Positions 1 to 8,546 of a stretch of DNA of 64,000 nt are shown piece by piece. Source of the DNA: Stutzerimonas urumqiensis (lineage in GTDB: Bacteria; Pseudomonadota; Gammaproteobacteria; Pseudomonadales; Pseudomonadaceae); the NCBI RefSeq assembly GCF_003640395.1, contig NZ_RBZQ01000011.1, positions 1 to 64,000 of the forward strand, in the 5' to 3' direction. Position 1 is the first letter of the stretch. Each line of letters begins with the position of its first letter. A model generated the notes under the pieces. It saw nothing but the letters and a program-made list of their open reading frames with translations, had not been told where the DNA came from and did not search any database. A program made the position numbers and the translations under genes.

Positions 1-500
1 AAAACATTTCGCGCCGTGCAAGGCACAACAGAACGCCGCCGATGCGAGACCGGTGCATTGCTTCGCGAATGCACCCTACGGTTGTCTCGCGTTCGAGACC
101 ACAACAGCTCGGCTTCTGCTTTTCTGCCTCGCTTTCTGGCTTTGCCACACCCAAACCATCAGCCCACACCACTCGCCCCTTCAGCAGGCCGAGCGCAGGT
201 GTCGTGGAAGGGGTTGAGCGGCAGGGATGCCGCGAGAGCCGCGAGGGCCATGGATGGCCCTTCGTGGCGTGCCCTTGGAACGGCACCGGAGCGAGGGAAC
301 CCCGGCAAAGCCGGGGCCGGATGCAGGGGTCGCCTTCTCTTTGGTTACTTTCTCTTGGCGAGACAAGAGAAAGTGACGCGCCGTGCAGGGCGCAATCTGT
401 CGTTCGGGCCGAGGAAAGCGCGACGCCCAAAACGCCAGATCGTAAAGCCAAAAGACAAGAGCATCGCCCGCAAGGACTAGGCGTCCCCCAGGCTCCTACA
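1..500 (+). repeat. multi-hairpin repeat, unit A
   Basis: This is the first of two tandem ~500-base copies of a non-coding repeat that recurs near 54.3-55.85 and 62.2-63.8 kb. In order it holds a GTAG-headed hairpin (52-79, arms GGTGCATT/AATGCACC), a palindromic stem P1 (245-260, arms GGGCCAT/ATGGCCC), stem P2 (300-316, CCCCGGC-AAA-GCCGGGG), stem P3 (347-374, ACTTTCTCTTG, loop GCGAGA, CAAGAGAAAGT), a GCGCC/GGCGC stem near 377-393 and a damaged REP-like end (466-500). Open frames cross it, but none has a credible start or is kept intact between copies. I see no gene here. The left end may lie outside the window. Confidence 0.85.
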
Positions 501-1020
501 AAAACATTTCGCGCCGTGCAAGGCACAACAGAACGCCGCCGATGCGAGACCGGTGCATTGCTTCGCGAATGCACCCTACGGTTGTCTCGCGTTCGAGACC
601 ACAACAGCTCGGCTTCTGCTTTTCTGCTTCGCTTTCTGGCTTTTCCCACCCAAACCATCAAGCCACACAAATTCGCCCCGTCAGCAGGCCGAGCGCAGGT
701 GCCGTGGAAGGGGTCGAGCGGCAGGGATGCCGCGAGAGCCGCGAGGGCCATGGATGGCCCTTCGTGGCGTGCCCCTGGAACGGCACCGGAGCGAGGGAAC
801 CCCGGCAAAGCCGGGGCCGGATGCAGGGGCAAGCGTTTTTGCTTACTTTTTTCGCGACTGAAAAAAGTGAGGCGCCGTGCAAGGCGCAATCTGTAGGTCG
901 GGCCGACGAAAGCGCGGCGTCCAAAACTCCCGATCGTGAAGCCAAAATACAAAAGCATCGCCCGCAAGCGGGCTCCTACAGTCTTTCAAGCTTTCACGCC
1001 GTGCAGGGGCAATCTGTAGT
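501..1020 (+). repeat. multi-hairpin repeat, unit B
   Basis: This is the second tandem copy and is nearly identical to unit A over its first ~330 bases. It then differs at stem P3 (845-868), where the arms are ACTTTTTTC and GAAAAAAGT around a GCGACT loop. The arm sequence has changed but pairing is kept. P1 lies at 745-760 and P2 at 800-816. The unit ends with an intact REP hairpin (958-979, GCCCGC-AA-GCGGGC followed by TCCTAC). It stops about 70 bases before the ubiC start. No gene is visible. Confidence 0.85.
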
Positions 1021-1040
1021 CCGAAACGCGGAAAGTGCGG

Positions 1041-1069
1041 GTCAAAAATACCCGTGTACACCCTATGCT
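1041..1069 (+). promoter_or_regulatory. putative ubiC promoter
   Basis: A -10-like TATGCT at 1064-1069 lies 17 bases after a weak -35-like GTCAAA (1041-1046), just upstream of the ubiC ATG at 1092. It falls between the repeat unit and the gene. This is inference from spacing and motif only. Confidence 0.35.
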
Positions 1070-1091
1070 AGACTCCCGCCCTTTCCCAACC

Positions 1092-1643
1092 ATGCCCGCT
1101 CCCGTGCCCGAAACTCCCGCCTGGCTCAGCGCCGACCGTCGCCCGCTCCCGCTCGATCCCGTGCTGCACACCTGGCTGTACGAAGACCGCGGCTCGCTCA
1201 CCCGTCGCCTCACCGATCTCGCCGAGGGTGCCTTCAGCGTTCAGCCGCTGGCCGAGGGATGGCAGCCGTTGCGTGGCGACGAGTGCGAAGCGCTCTGGCT
1301 GCCACCTGGTAGCCGGGGTTGGGTCCGCGAAGTCTTTCTGCTCGGTCACGACCGCCCCTGGGTCTACGCCCGCAGCGTGGCCGGGCGCGAGGCCCTGATC
1401 GCCTCGGGCTTCGATCTTCAGCACCTGGGCAGCCGCTCGCTCGGCGAGTTGCTGTTCAGTGACCGTGCCTTTGCGCGTGGTCCGCTCGAAGCCTGCCAGT
1501 ATCCGGCCGCCTGGCTGCCCGAGCCGGTACACGAAGACGGCCTGTGGGCGCGCCGGTCGCGCTTCAGCCAGGGTGCGCTGGCGGTGCTGGTCGCCGAGGT
1601 GTTCCTTCCGCCCTTCTGGGCGCGGGTTCGCCGTCAGGCCTGA
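1092..1643 (+). CDS. ubiC: chorismate lyase UbiC
   Basis: Chorismate pyruvate-lyase removes pyruvate from chorismate to give 4-hydroxybenzoate, the first committed step of ubiquinone synthesis, in the cytoplasm. The 183-residue product has the family length and landmarks: the WVREVF segment with the product-binding Arg, the YARSV and LGSRSLGELLF stretches, and the C-terminal AEVFLP segment with the conserved Glu. The frame is open upstream to 1035, but 1065 lies in the likely -10 region, so I chose ATG 1092. ubiA follows after 92 bases on the same strand, the usual Pseudomonas arrangement. Confidence 0.93.
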   Translation: MPAPVPETPAWLSADRRPLPLDPVLHTWLYEDRGSLTRRLTDLAEGAFSVQPLAEGWQPLRGDECEALWLPPGSRGWVREVFLLGHDRPWVYARSVAGREALIASGFDLQHLGSRSLGELLFSDRAFARGPLEACQYPAAWLPEPVHEDGLWARRSRFSQGALAVLVAEVFLPPFWARVRRQA

Positions 1644-1735
1644 CGACCGCTCCCTGTCCGGGCCGGCGCGGCTCCGTATAATCCCGCCATCGCCCACGCC
1701 TGCCGTCGACGTCCGGCCGCGAACGGAGAGCCGCC

Positions 1736-2629
1736 ATGTTCCTCAAGCTCCTGCAATCGTCCAACCGCCTGCATCCGCGCGCCTGGGATTTCATCCAGCT
1801 GATGCGGCTGGACCGGCCGATCGGCACCTACCTGCTGCTGTGGCCCACGCTCTGGGCGTTGTGGATCGCCGGCGAGGGCTCGCCGAGTGTGAAGAACGTG
1901 GTCATCTTCGTCCTCGGCGTGGTGCTGATGCGCGCGGCCGGCTGCGTGATCAACGACTTCGCCGACCGCAACTTCGACGGGCACGTCGCGCGTACGAAGG
2001 AACGTCCGCTGGCCACCGGGCGGGTCACGCCGAAGGAGGCCTGGATTCTCTTCGCGGTGCTGGTCGCGCTGAGCTTCGGGCTGGTGCTGCTGACCAACGC
2101 CGCCACCGTCTGGCTGTCGTTCGGCGCGCTGGGCGTGGCGGCGCTCTACCCCTTCATGAAGCGCTACACCTTCTACCCGCAGGTGGTGCTCGGCGCGGCC
2201 TTCTCCTGGGGCATGCCGATGGCCTTCACCGCCGAGACCGGCCAGTTGCCGGCCGAGGCGTGGCTGCTGTTCATCGCCAACCTGATCTGGACCGTGGGCT
2301 ACGACACCTACTACGCCATGGCCGACCGCGAGGACGATCTGAAGATCGGCATTCGCTCGACCGCGATCCTGTTCGGCGAGGCCGATCGCGTCATCATCGC
2401 CACCCTCCAGGGCCTGGCGCTGTTCTGCCTGATCCTCGCCGGCGTGCGCTTCGAGCTGGGCCAGTGGTTCCACCTGGGGCTGGTCGTCGCCGCCGGCTGT
2501 TTTGCGTGGGAGTTCTGGAGCACCCGCTCGCGCAAGCCGCAGGCCTGCTTCAAAGCGTTCCTGCATAACCATTGGGCTGGGTTGGCGATCCTCTTCGGCA
2601 TCATGCTGGACTACGCAACGCGCGCATAA
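1736..2629 (+). CDS. ubiA: 4-hydroxybenzoate octaprenyltransferase UbiA
   Basis: This integral membrane prenyltransferase joins 4-hydroxybenzoate to a polyprenyl chain, the second step of ubiquinone synthesis. The 297-residue protein shows the two Asp-rich Mg-diphosphate motifs: NDFADRNFD at about residues 73-81 and DREDD at about 197-201. Many hydrophobic helices separate them (for example residues 55-70 and 104-140). GAGAGCCGCC lies just before ATG 1736. In related genomes phoB follows directly; here a minus-strand operon of about 6.7 kb intervenes, ending convergently 50 bases downstream. Confidence 0.96.
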   Translation: MFLKLLQSSNRLHPRAWDFIQLMRLDRPIGTYLLLWPTLWALWIAGEGSPSVKNVVIFVLGVVLMRAAGCVINDFADRNFDGHVARTKERPLATGRVTPKEAWILFAVLVALSFGLVLLTNAATVWLSFGALGVAALYPFMKRYTFYPQVVLGAAFSWGMPMAFTAETGQLPAEAWLLFIANLIWTVGYDTYYAMADREDDLKIGIRSTAILFGEADRVIIATLQGLALFCLILAGVRFELGQWFHLGLVVAAGCFAWEFWSTRSRKPQACFKAFLHNHWAGLAILFGIMLDYATRA

Positions 2630-2630
2630 G

Positions 2631-2664
2631 AAAGCCCGTCGCGGCACTGCCGGGACGGACTTTT
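2631..2664. terminator. bidirectional terminator between ubiA and the glcG-like gene
   Basis: Inverted arms AAAG-C-CCGTC (2631-2640) and GACGG-A-CTTTT (2654-2664) enclose a 13-base loop. One arm begins with A and the other ends with T, so it can serve both convergent transcripts. There is one internal mismatch. Confidence 0.55.
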
Positions 2665-2679
2665 CACCTCGCAGCACTC

Positions 2680-3117
2680 TCAGCCGTTCAGGATGCGCGC
2701 GCCCGCGTCGGCGACCTCGCCATCCTGGCTCGGGTGCATGCCGGAGACGCCGATCGCGCCCACCAGCCTGCCGTTCTCGATCAGCGGGATGCCGCCGTCC
2801 ATGAGGATGGCGTTGTGCATCGACAACAGCCGCAAGGTCGCGCCGCCGCTGGCCAGGGTTTCCTCGAACCCCTTGGTGGTGCGCTTGAACGCCGCCGCGG
2901 TGGCGGCCTTGCGCTGAGCCACCTCGACGCTGCCATGCGCGGCGTGATCCATGCGCTGGAGCAGCACCAGATGGCCGCCGGCGTCGGTCACGGCAATCAC
3001 CATCGCCCAGCCGTTGGCCTGCGCATGCGCGCGGGCGGCGTCGGCGACGCGGCTTGCGGTCTCCAAATCGATCGGCGGCCCGTAGGCCAGCGGGGGTGCG
3101 GCAACCGGAGTGTTCAT
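2680..3117 (-). CDS. GlcG/HbpS-family haem-degrading-like protein
   Basis: This 145-residue cytoplasmic protein belongs to the GlcG/HbpS family. It carries the typical core VTDAGGHLVLLQRMD (near residue 40-55), a central segment with HNAIL, and the glycine-rich end with GAIGVSGM. Family members occur in glycolate, propanediol and sugar-acid loci; their biochemical role is poorly defined and haem binding is known for only some. ATG 3117 was chosen over an in-frame start at 3276 because GAGGAG lies just upstream and the longer version overlaps the SDR gene. It is the last gene of the operon, 10 bases after the SDR stop. Confidence 0.8.
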   Translation of the reverse strand: MNTPVAAPPLAYGPPIDLETASRVADAARAHAQANGWAMVIAVTDAGGHLVLLQRMDHAAHGSVEVAQRKAATAAAFKRTTKGFEETLASGGATLRLLSMHNAILMDGGIPLIENGRLVGAIGVSGMHPSQDGEVADAGARILNG

Positions 3118-3127
3118 CGCGCGCTCC

Positions 3128-3907
3128 TCATGGCATCGCCTGGCCGCCGTTGACGTCCAACGTCTGGCCGGTGATGTAGCCGCTGCAGGCGTGCGAGGCG
3201 AGGAACAGGTAGGCCGGTGCCATCTCTTGCGAGGTGCCGAAGCGGCCGAGCGGGATGGTGGCATTGACCTGCGCACGCGCGGCCTCGTCCTTGTCGGCGT
3301 GGAAGGCGGTATCCACCGTACCCGGCGCGACCACGTTGAAGCGGATGTTGTCGCCGGCGAACTCGCGCACCCAGTTGCGCTGCACGTTGTGCAGCCAGGC
3401 CTTGGCGGCGGCGTAAAGGCTCGCGCCCGGGCCGCCGCCGTTGTAGGCGGCGATCGAGCCGGTGGTGATCACCGAGGCGCTCTGCCCGCTGGCCTTGGCC
3501 GAGGCGCGCAGGTGCGGGATCGCCTCGCGGGTGACCAGCAACGCCGACCGCATGTTCACGTCGACCATGGCATCGAAGAAGGCGTCGTCGATCTTCTCGA
3601 GACCGCGCCGCTCGAGCAGCGCGCCGGCGTTGTTGACCAGCACGTCGAGGCCGCCGAAGCGCCCGACGAATGCCGCGACGGTGTCGATGCAGTCCTGGCT
3701 GCGGCTCAGGTCACCGGCGAAGAACGCCGCTTCGGCGCCGTGCGCGGACAGTTCGGTCAGCAGCGCATCGAGGTTGGCCGGGCGATTGCGCGCGGTGATG
3801 CCGACATGCGCGCCGAGCGCGGCGAACGCCTTGGCCGTGGCCAGACCGATGCCGAGCGTGGCGCCGGTGATGAGGACACGCTTGCCCTTGAGGTCGTCGA
3901 AATACAT
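3128..3907 (-). CDS. SDR-family oxidoreductase
   Basis: This is a classical short-chain dehydrogenase/reductase of 259 residues. It shows the cofactor motif TGATLGIG near residue 14, a DL after beta-4, NNAG near residue 92, a catalytic Ser in TTGSIAAYN, the YAAAK active-site Tyr/Lys and a C-terminal ITGQTLDVNGG. Arg after beta-2 (TARNR) hints at NADP(H). The gene begins 9 bases after the tctA stop with GGAG before ATG 3907. In a sugar-acid locus it could oxidise an aldose or a hydroxy acid; the substrate cannot be read from the sequence. Confidence 0.85.
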   Translation of the reverse strand: MYFDDLKGKRVLITGATLGIGLATAKAFAALGAHVGITARNRPANLDALLTELSAHGAEAAFFAGDLSRSQDCIDTVAAFVGRFGGLDVLVNNAGALLERRGLEKIDDAFFDAMVDVNMRSALLVTREAIPHLRASAKASGQSASVITTGSIAAYNGGGPGASLYAAAKAWLHNVQRNWVREFAGDNIRFNVVAPGTVDTAFHADKDEAARAQVNATIPLGRFGTSQEMAPAYLFLASHACSGYITGQTLDVNGGQAMP

Positions 3908-3916
3908 GGATGCTCC

Positions 3917-5419
3917 TTAGTCGGTGAGGGCGGGACGGGGTGTGCGGTGTTCGCGCCACAACCGCAGCAGCGGCGGCGCCAGCCAGACGGCCGCGGTGAT
4001 CAGCGCCAGCGTCAGGGACACGGGGCGTTCGAAGAAGGCGAGGAAGCTGCCGTTCGAACGCATCATCGAGGTGACGAAGGTTTCCTCCAGCAGCGGCCCG
4101 AGGACGATGCCGAGGATCATCGGCGCCAGCGGGAAGTCGTTCTCCTCGAGCAGGAAGCCGAGCACGCCGAAGACCAGGATGGTCACGACCGCGAACAGGC
4201 TGTTCTCCACGGCGTAGGCGCCGACCATCGCGAACAGCAGGATCGACGGCATCAGGAGGCCCTGCGGGATGCGCAGCACCTGCTTGAACAGGCGCACCGA
4301 GAGAAAGCCGAACGGAATCAGCATCAGGTTGGCCAGCAGGAAGGCGAGGAACACCGCGTTGATCATGCTGGCGTTGTCGGTGAAGATCGTCGGCCCGGGA
4401 TTGAGCCCCTTCATCAGCAGCACGCCGATGACGATGGCGGTCAGCGAATCGCCCGGAATGCCGAACACCGTGGCCGGAATGAAGCTGCCGCCGACCGCCG
4501 CGTTGTTCGCCGCGGTGGCCGGGGCGATCTGCGCCACCGCGCCCTCGTCGGTGGCGGTGGCGCCGCGATGACGGCGCCCCATGGCGTAGGCGATGTAGGC
4601 GGCGATATCGGCGCCGGCGCCCGGTAGCGCACCGATCAGCGTGCCGGTGACCGAGCCGCGCAGAATGCCGAGCTTGTGCCGCAGCGCATCGCACAGGGCG
4701 CGCCAGTACAGCGGCTGCTGCGGAACCTGCGGCAGCTCGCGTTCACTGACGCTGCGGGTGCAGTAGCGCAGGATTTCAGCCACCGCGAACAGGCCGATGA
4801 TCACCGGGATGAAGCCGAAGCCGCCGAGCAGCGCGTCGCTGCCGAAGGTGAAGCGGGTCTCGCCCGACACCGGGTCGATGCCGACGCTCGCCACCAGCAG
4901 GCCGAGCAGCAGGGACACCGCGCTGCGGCTCACCTGCGTGCCGCCGACCATGATCGCGGCGGTGAGCCCGAGCGTGGCCAGCCAAAAGTATTCGAACGAG
5001 CTGAAGTTGAGCGCGAAGCGCGCCAGCAGCGGCGCGCCGAACATCAGCGCCAGCACGCCGATGCTGCCGCCGATGGCCGAGGTACAGGCGCTGATGCCGA
5101 GGATGTACTCGCCTCGCCCGGCCTGGGTGAAGCGGTAGGCCTGGTCGGTGTAGGCCGCCGAGGCCGGCGTGCCGGGCATGCGCAGCAAGACCGCGGGCAG
5201 GTCGCCGGCGAAGATCGCCATGGCCGCCATGGTCACGATCGCGGCGATCGCCGGGACCGGGTCCATGAAGAAAGTGATCGGCACCATCAGCGCCACGGCC
5301 AGGGTAGCGGTGAGGCCTGGAATGGCGCCCACCATCAGGCCGTAGAGGGCGCTCGCCGCCATGATGCCCAGCACCTTGAGCGTGAAGACCTGGCTGAGCG
5401 CGTCGAGGATGACGTCCAT
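3917..5419 (-). CDS. tctA: tripartite tricarboxylate-type transporter large permease TctA
   Basis: This is the large membrane subunit (500 residues, about 12 helices) of a TTT-family secondary transporter that works with a periplasmic binding protein. Family signatures are visible: the N-terminal GAIPGLTATLAVALMVP, the FAGDLPAVLLRMPGTPASAA segment, and the second-half GALPGAGADIAAYIAYAMG repeat with NNAAVGGS. TctB ends one base before its ATG, so translation is probably coupled. The substrate is unlikely to be citrate given the adjacent sugar-acid enzymes. Confidence 0.9.
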   Translation of the reverse strand: MDVILDALSQVFTLKVLGIMAASALYGLMVGAIPGLTATLAVALMVPITFFMDPVPAIAAIVTMAAMAIFAGDLPAVLLRMPGTPASAAYTDQAYRFTQAGRGEYILGISACTSAIGGSIGVLALMFGAPLLARFALNFSSFEYFWLATLGLTAAIMVGGTQVSRSAVSLLLGLLVASVGIDPVSGETRFTFGSDALLGGFGFIPVIIGLFAVAEILRYCTRSVSERELPQVPQQPLYWRALCDALRHKLGILRGSVTGTLIGALPGAGADIAAYIAYAMGRRHRGATATDEGAVAQIAPATAANNAAVGGSFIPATVFGIPGDSLTAIVIGVLLMKGLNPGPTIFTDNASMINAVFLAFLLANLMLIPFGFLSVRLFKQVLRIPQGLLMPSILLFAMVGAYAVENSLFAVVTILVFGVLGFLLEENDFPLAPMILGIVLGPLLEETFVTSMMRSNGSFLAFFERPVSLTLALITAAVWLAPPLLRLWREHRTPRPALTD

Positions 5420-5420
5420 C

Positions 5421-5906
5421 TCACAGCCCTCCGAGGTTGGCCAGCAGGCCCTGCGGCAACGGCACGCCCATCACCTGCTGGAAGAACAGATAGAGAAAGC
5501 CGATCACGCCCACGGCGCTGGCCATCGCCAGCAACGGTCGCCCGGTGAAGCGCGCACCGAGCCCGGCGAGCAACAGCCAGCCGGTGGGCAGGAAACCGAG
5601 CGGCTCGACGAGCGCCAGGAATGCCAGCAGGCCGCCGATCACCAGGCCCAGGTTCAGCCAGTGGCCCGGCGACCGGCACCAGTCGCACAGGCTGAACCAC
5701 AGCGAGTCGCGGCCGGCACGGGCCGCCGCGATGCCCTTGCTGGCGAGCACCAGGCCCACGAGCATCAGCATCGTGCCGATGATCGAGGGGTAAAAACCGG
5801 CCCCGTACTGGAAGTACGGCGATTTCTCCATGCCATTGGCGATCATGAACACGCCGAGGCCGAGCGCCAGGCAGAGGATTCCCCAGGTCAGGTCGGACAG
5901 TTTCAT
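5421..5906 (-). CDS. tctB: TTT transporter small permease TctB
   Basis: This is the small membrane subunit (161 residues, four predicted hydrophobic segments) of the TTT system. The typical opening has a first helix, then GAGFYPSIIGTMLMLVGLVL near residues 35-55, two later helices and the end VMGVPLPQG. It sits between tctC (26 bases upstream) and tctA (one base downstream), the standard C-B-A order. Confidence 0.88.
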   Translation of the reverse strand: MKLSDLTWGILCLALGLGVFMIANGMEKSPYFQYGAGFYPSIIGTMLMLVGLVLASKGIAAARAGRDSLWFSLCDWCRSPGHWLNLGLVIGGLLAFLALVEPLGFLPTGWLLLAGLGARFTGRPLLAMASAVGVIGFLYLFFQQVMGVPLPQGLLANLGGL

Positions 5907-5932
5907 GGCGGCGACTCCGTGCTGGCGGGCGG

Positions 5933-6925
5933 TTACAGGTCCATCTTGGCGAACAGCGCCTGGACGTCGGCGGTGTGCTGCTTGAGGTAGTCGGCGAACG
6001 CCTCGGAGTCACGCCACTGCGGGTTGAAGCCGCGGGCCTTCATGTCGGCCTGCCACTCGGGGTTGGCATAAATCGCCTTCATGGCCGCCTCGAGCTTGGC
6101 GCGGATGTCGTCCGGCAGGCCGGCCGGCGCGACCAGGCCGCGGAAGGAGCCGAGTTCGAGTTCCAGCCCGGTCGCTTCCTTCAGCGAGGGGACGTCCGGG
6201 AAGTTCTCCTGCCGCTCGGGGCCGAAGACCGCCAGGCTGCGCACGGTGCCGGTCCTGAGCATGGCGTCGGCCTCGGGCAGCGAGCTGGGCACGAAGTCGA
6301 CGCCACCGGCGGCCAGGTCCTGCATGGCGGCCGCGGCGCCCTGCCCCGGGATCATCCGCACCTTGGCCAGGTCCACGCCCCAGCGGTCGAGCAAGGTCGC
6401 CACGGCCACCGGCCAGGAACCGCCGCACCCGCCGGCGCAGGCGATGGTGTACTTCGCCGGATCGGCCTTGATCGCATCGAGCGCCTGATTGACGGTCTTG
6501 AACGGCGAGTCGTCGCGCACCTGGAAGCCCGCGGGATCGAAGTTGTACTGGGCGATGGGAGTGAAGTCATCGAGCGTGAAATCGGCCTGGCCCATCTCCT
6601 TGTAGTGCGCGAAGTTGAAGAGCACGCCGAGGGTGTAGCCGTCGGGCTCGGCATTGACGATACGGTTGATGCCGACCACGCCGCCGCCCTGGCCGAGGTT
6701 GAGCACGTTGAACTGCTGGCCGAATTCTTCCTTCAGGTATTTCGACAGGATCCGCGCGGTGCCGTCGGAGCCGCCGCCGGCACCGGCCGGGACGACGATG
6801 GTGACCGGACGGGTCGGCCATTCGGCGGCGAAGGCCGGCAGGGCCGCCAGCGACAGCACGACCGCGGCGGCCCGGACGCCCGCGCGCAGGCCACGGGACA
6901 GGCGGTTCTTCAGAGTCTTGGGCAT
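5933..6925 (-). CDS. tctC: TctC/Bug-family periplasmic substrate-binding protein
   Basis: This 330-residue extracytoplasmic binding protein feeds the TTT permease. A signal peptide ends near residue 34 (PAFAAEWP). The Bug-family hallmarks are present: the WPTRPVTIVVPAGAGGG loop, GGGVVGINRI, the EPDGYTLGVL turn and a C-terminal helical end. AGGAG precedes ATG 6925. It is poorly similar to the second TctC-type protein in this window (43174-44148), so the two systems are not a recent duplication. The carboxylated ligand is unknown; a sugar acid is the best inference from dgoK and dgoA upstream. Confidence 0.88.
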   Translation of the reverse strand: MPKTLKNRLSRGLRAGVRAAAVVLSLAALPAFAAEWPTRPVTIVVPAGAGGGSDGTARILSKYLKEEFGQQFNVLNLGQGGGVVGINRIVNAEPDGYTLGVLFNFAHYKEMGQADFTLDDFTPIAQYNFDPAGFQVRDDSPFKTVNQALDAIKADPAKYTIACAGGCGGSWPVAVATLLDRWGVDLAKVRMIPGQGAAAAMQDLAAGGVDFVPSSLPEADAMLRTGTVRSLAVFGPERQENFPDVPSLKEATGLELELGSFRGLVAPAGLPDDIRAKLEAAMKAIYANPEWQADMKARGFNPQWRDSEAFADYLKQHTADVQALFAKMDL

Positions 6926-6988
6926 AACAGTTCTCCTTTTATTGTTGTGGTACTGCTTCCGGCCGGACGCGGTGTGCGCCGGCTGGAA

Positions 6989-7612
6989 CTAGCGGGCCAG
7001 CGCGTGCCAGGCGTTGGCGAAATCCCTTGCGTTGCGGCCGACCGCCTCGGCGGATTGGCCGGGCCGATACAGCGCCGAGCCCAGCCCGAAGCCGCTGGCG
7101 CCGGCCTGCCGGTAGGCGGCCATGCCCTCGGGCGTGATGCCGCCGACGGGCACGAGCGGACAGCCTGCCGGCAGCACGGCGCGCCAGGCCTTGAGCACGG
7201 CCGGCCCGAGCTGCTCGGCGGGGAACAGCTTGAGTACGTCGGCGCCGGCCTCGAGCGCGGCGAAGGCTTCGCTCGGCGTCGCCACCCCGGGCGCGCTGAC
7301 CAGCCCGGCGGCACGGCTGGCGCGGATCACCGCCGGGTTCATGTTCGGCGAGACGATCAGGCGGCCACCGGCTTCGGCGACCGCCTCGACCTGGGCCTCG
7401 CTCAGCACCGTGCCGGCGCCGATCAGGCAGCCCTCGCCCAGCGCATCGACCAGCCGACGGATGCTGTCGAGCGGCTCGGGCGAGTTGAGCGGCACTTCGA
7501 TCATCCGCAGGCCGGCGTCGTACAGGGCACGTCCGATCGGCACCGCTTCGGCGGGAGTGAGTCCTCGCAGGATCGCGATCAGCGGCAGGTCACGCAGGTA
7601 GGTCTCAAGCAC
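6989..7612 (-). CDS. dgoA: 2-dehydro-3-deoxy-6-phosphogalactonate aldolase
   Basis: This class I KDPG/KDPGal aldolase (207 residues) splits 2-keto-3-deoxy-6-phosphogalactonate into pyruvate and glyceraldehyde 3-phosphate. The KDPG fold is clear: the early PLIAILRG, IEVPLNSPE with the general-base Glu, GAGTVLS, and DVLKLFPAEQ with the Schiff-base Lys. The LNSPEP version and neighbouring dgoK point to the DgoA rather than the Eda branch. The start is GTG at 7612, inside the dgoK 3' end (8-base overlap), implying coupling. Confidence 0.88.
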   Translation of the reverse strand: MLETYLRDLPLIAILRGLTPAEAVPIGRALYDAGLRMIEVPLNSPEPLDSIRRLVDALGEGCLIGAGTVLSEAQVEAVAEAGGRLIVSPNMNPAVIRASRAAGLVSAPGVATPSEAFAALEAGADVLKLFPAEQLGPAVLKAWRAVLPAGCPLVPVGGITPEGMAAYRQAGASGFGLGSALYRPGQSAEAVGRNARDFANAWHALAR

Positions 7613-8546
7613 GGCGAAGCGCCTCGTCGGTCAGCAGGCCCGCCGCCTCGGCGACGCGCCACAGGCCGGCCACGCCGGCGTTGTCGAGAATCCGCACGCC
7701 GGCATGGCCGAACTGGCCCAGGGCATCGCGGTAACGCTGGCAGAGCGCCGGATCGCCGAGCAGCACCAGCGCGCGCGACCCGGCCGATCCGGCCAGCGCG
7801 CCGCGCAGCTCCTCGCCGATCAACAGGCCCGACAGGTAATCGAGGCTATGGGCCGGCGCCAGTTGGCCGCACAGCACCAGGCTGCGCACGCTGAACAACT
7901 GGTCGGCGATCCCGTGCTCGGCGTCGCGGGCCATGCGCAAGCCCCAGGCGAACGCCGCTGGCGAGGCTTCGGCGCCGCTTTCGAGTGCCGGTCGCCCGAG
8001 GATCGAATGGTCGCGCAGCAAGGCGAACAGCTCGCCGGTGAGGTAGGTGTCGAAGCCGACCAGCCGGCCCTCGCGGATCGACGCCCACTTGCTGTGGGTG
8101 CCGGGCAGCACCAGCAGGGCGTCGTCCCGCAGCGCCGGGTCCAGCGCCAGCGCGCCGACCACCTGGGTCTCCTCGCCGCGCAGCACGTTGGGCCGCGCGC
8201 CGCCCTGCATCACGCCGGGCACCAGGTGCAGGGCTCCGCGGCCGGTGTCGATCACCCGCAGGCCCTCGGCCAGGCTGCGCTCGTCCGCCGGACAGGGCAC
8301 ATAGGGCACCTCGAGCCAGCCCTGGCGGCTGCCGATCATGCCCGCCGCCAGTGCCGGCAGCTCGGGCCAGCGCTCCAGCCAGTCGCCGATCAGCAGCTGG
8401 TAGGCCCGGGCGAAGTCGCGGTCCGGGGTGTGCTGGATGCCCCAGTTTCGCGTCCGGGAGTCCAGCACCTGGGCGCCGGCGCCGAGCAGGTAGGCGCGCA
8501 GGGACGAGGTGCCCCAGTCGAGGGCGATCAGACGCGGTGGGCTCAT
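7605..8546 (-). CDS. dgoK: 2-dehydro-3-deoxygalactonokinase
   Basis: This kinase phosphorylates 2-keto-3-deoxygalactonate at C6 and supplies the DgoA aldolase. The 313-residue protein opens with the ASKHA/DgoK nucleotide motif LIALDWGTSSLRAYLL, contains the family segment VLPGTHSKW near the middle and ends with GVRILDN and AGL. ATG 8546 overlaps the IclR stop as ATGA, so the regulator and kinase are coupled; the in-frame start at 8588 would lie inside the regulator gene. Confidence 0.9.
   Translation of the reverse strand: MSPPRLIALDWGTSSLRAYLLGAGAQVLDSRTRNWGIQHTPDRDFARAYQLLIGDWLERWPELPALAAGMIGSRQGWLEVPYVPCPADERSLAEGLRVIDTGRGALHLVPGVMQGGARPNVLRGEETQVVGALALDPALRDDALLVLPGTHSKWASIREGRLVGFDTYLTGELFALLRDHSILGRPALESGAEASPAAFAWGLRMARDAEHGIADQLFSVRSLVLCGQLAPAHSLDYLSGLLIGEELRGALAGSAGSRALVLLGDPALCQRYRDALGQFGHAGVRILDNAGVAGLWRVAEAAGLLTDEALRRA

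Noticed and set aside
16-1312. Open frames within the repeat units (also near 54.3-55.5 and 62.2-63.8 kb) with similar peptides between copies
   Set aside because: Peptide similarity only follows DNA similarity. Copies differ by indels that change frame, stems change in complementary pairs, and no ribosome site is seen. They are not credible genes.
3917-6925. Citrate transport by the first TctABC set
   Set aside because: Neighbouring dgoK/dgoA and the IclR regulator, and the lack of TctDE, argue for a sugar acid. The set at 43174-46183 is the better tricarboxylate candidate.
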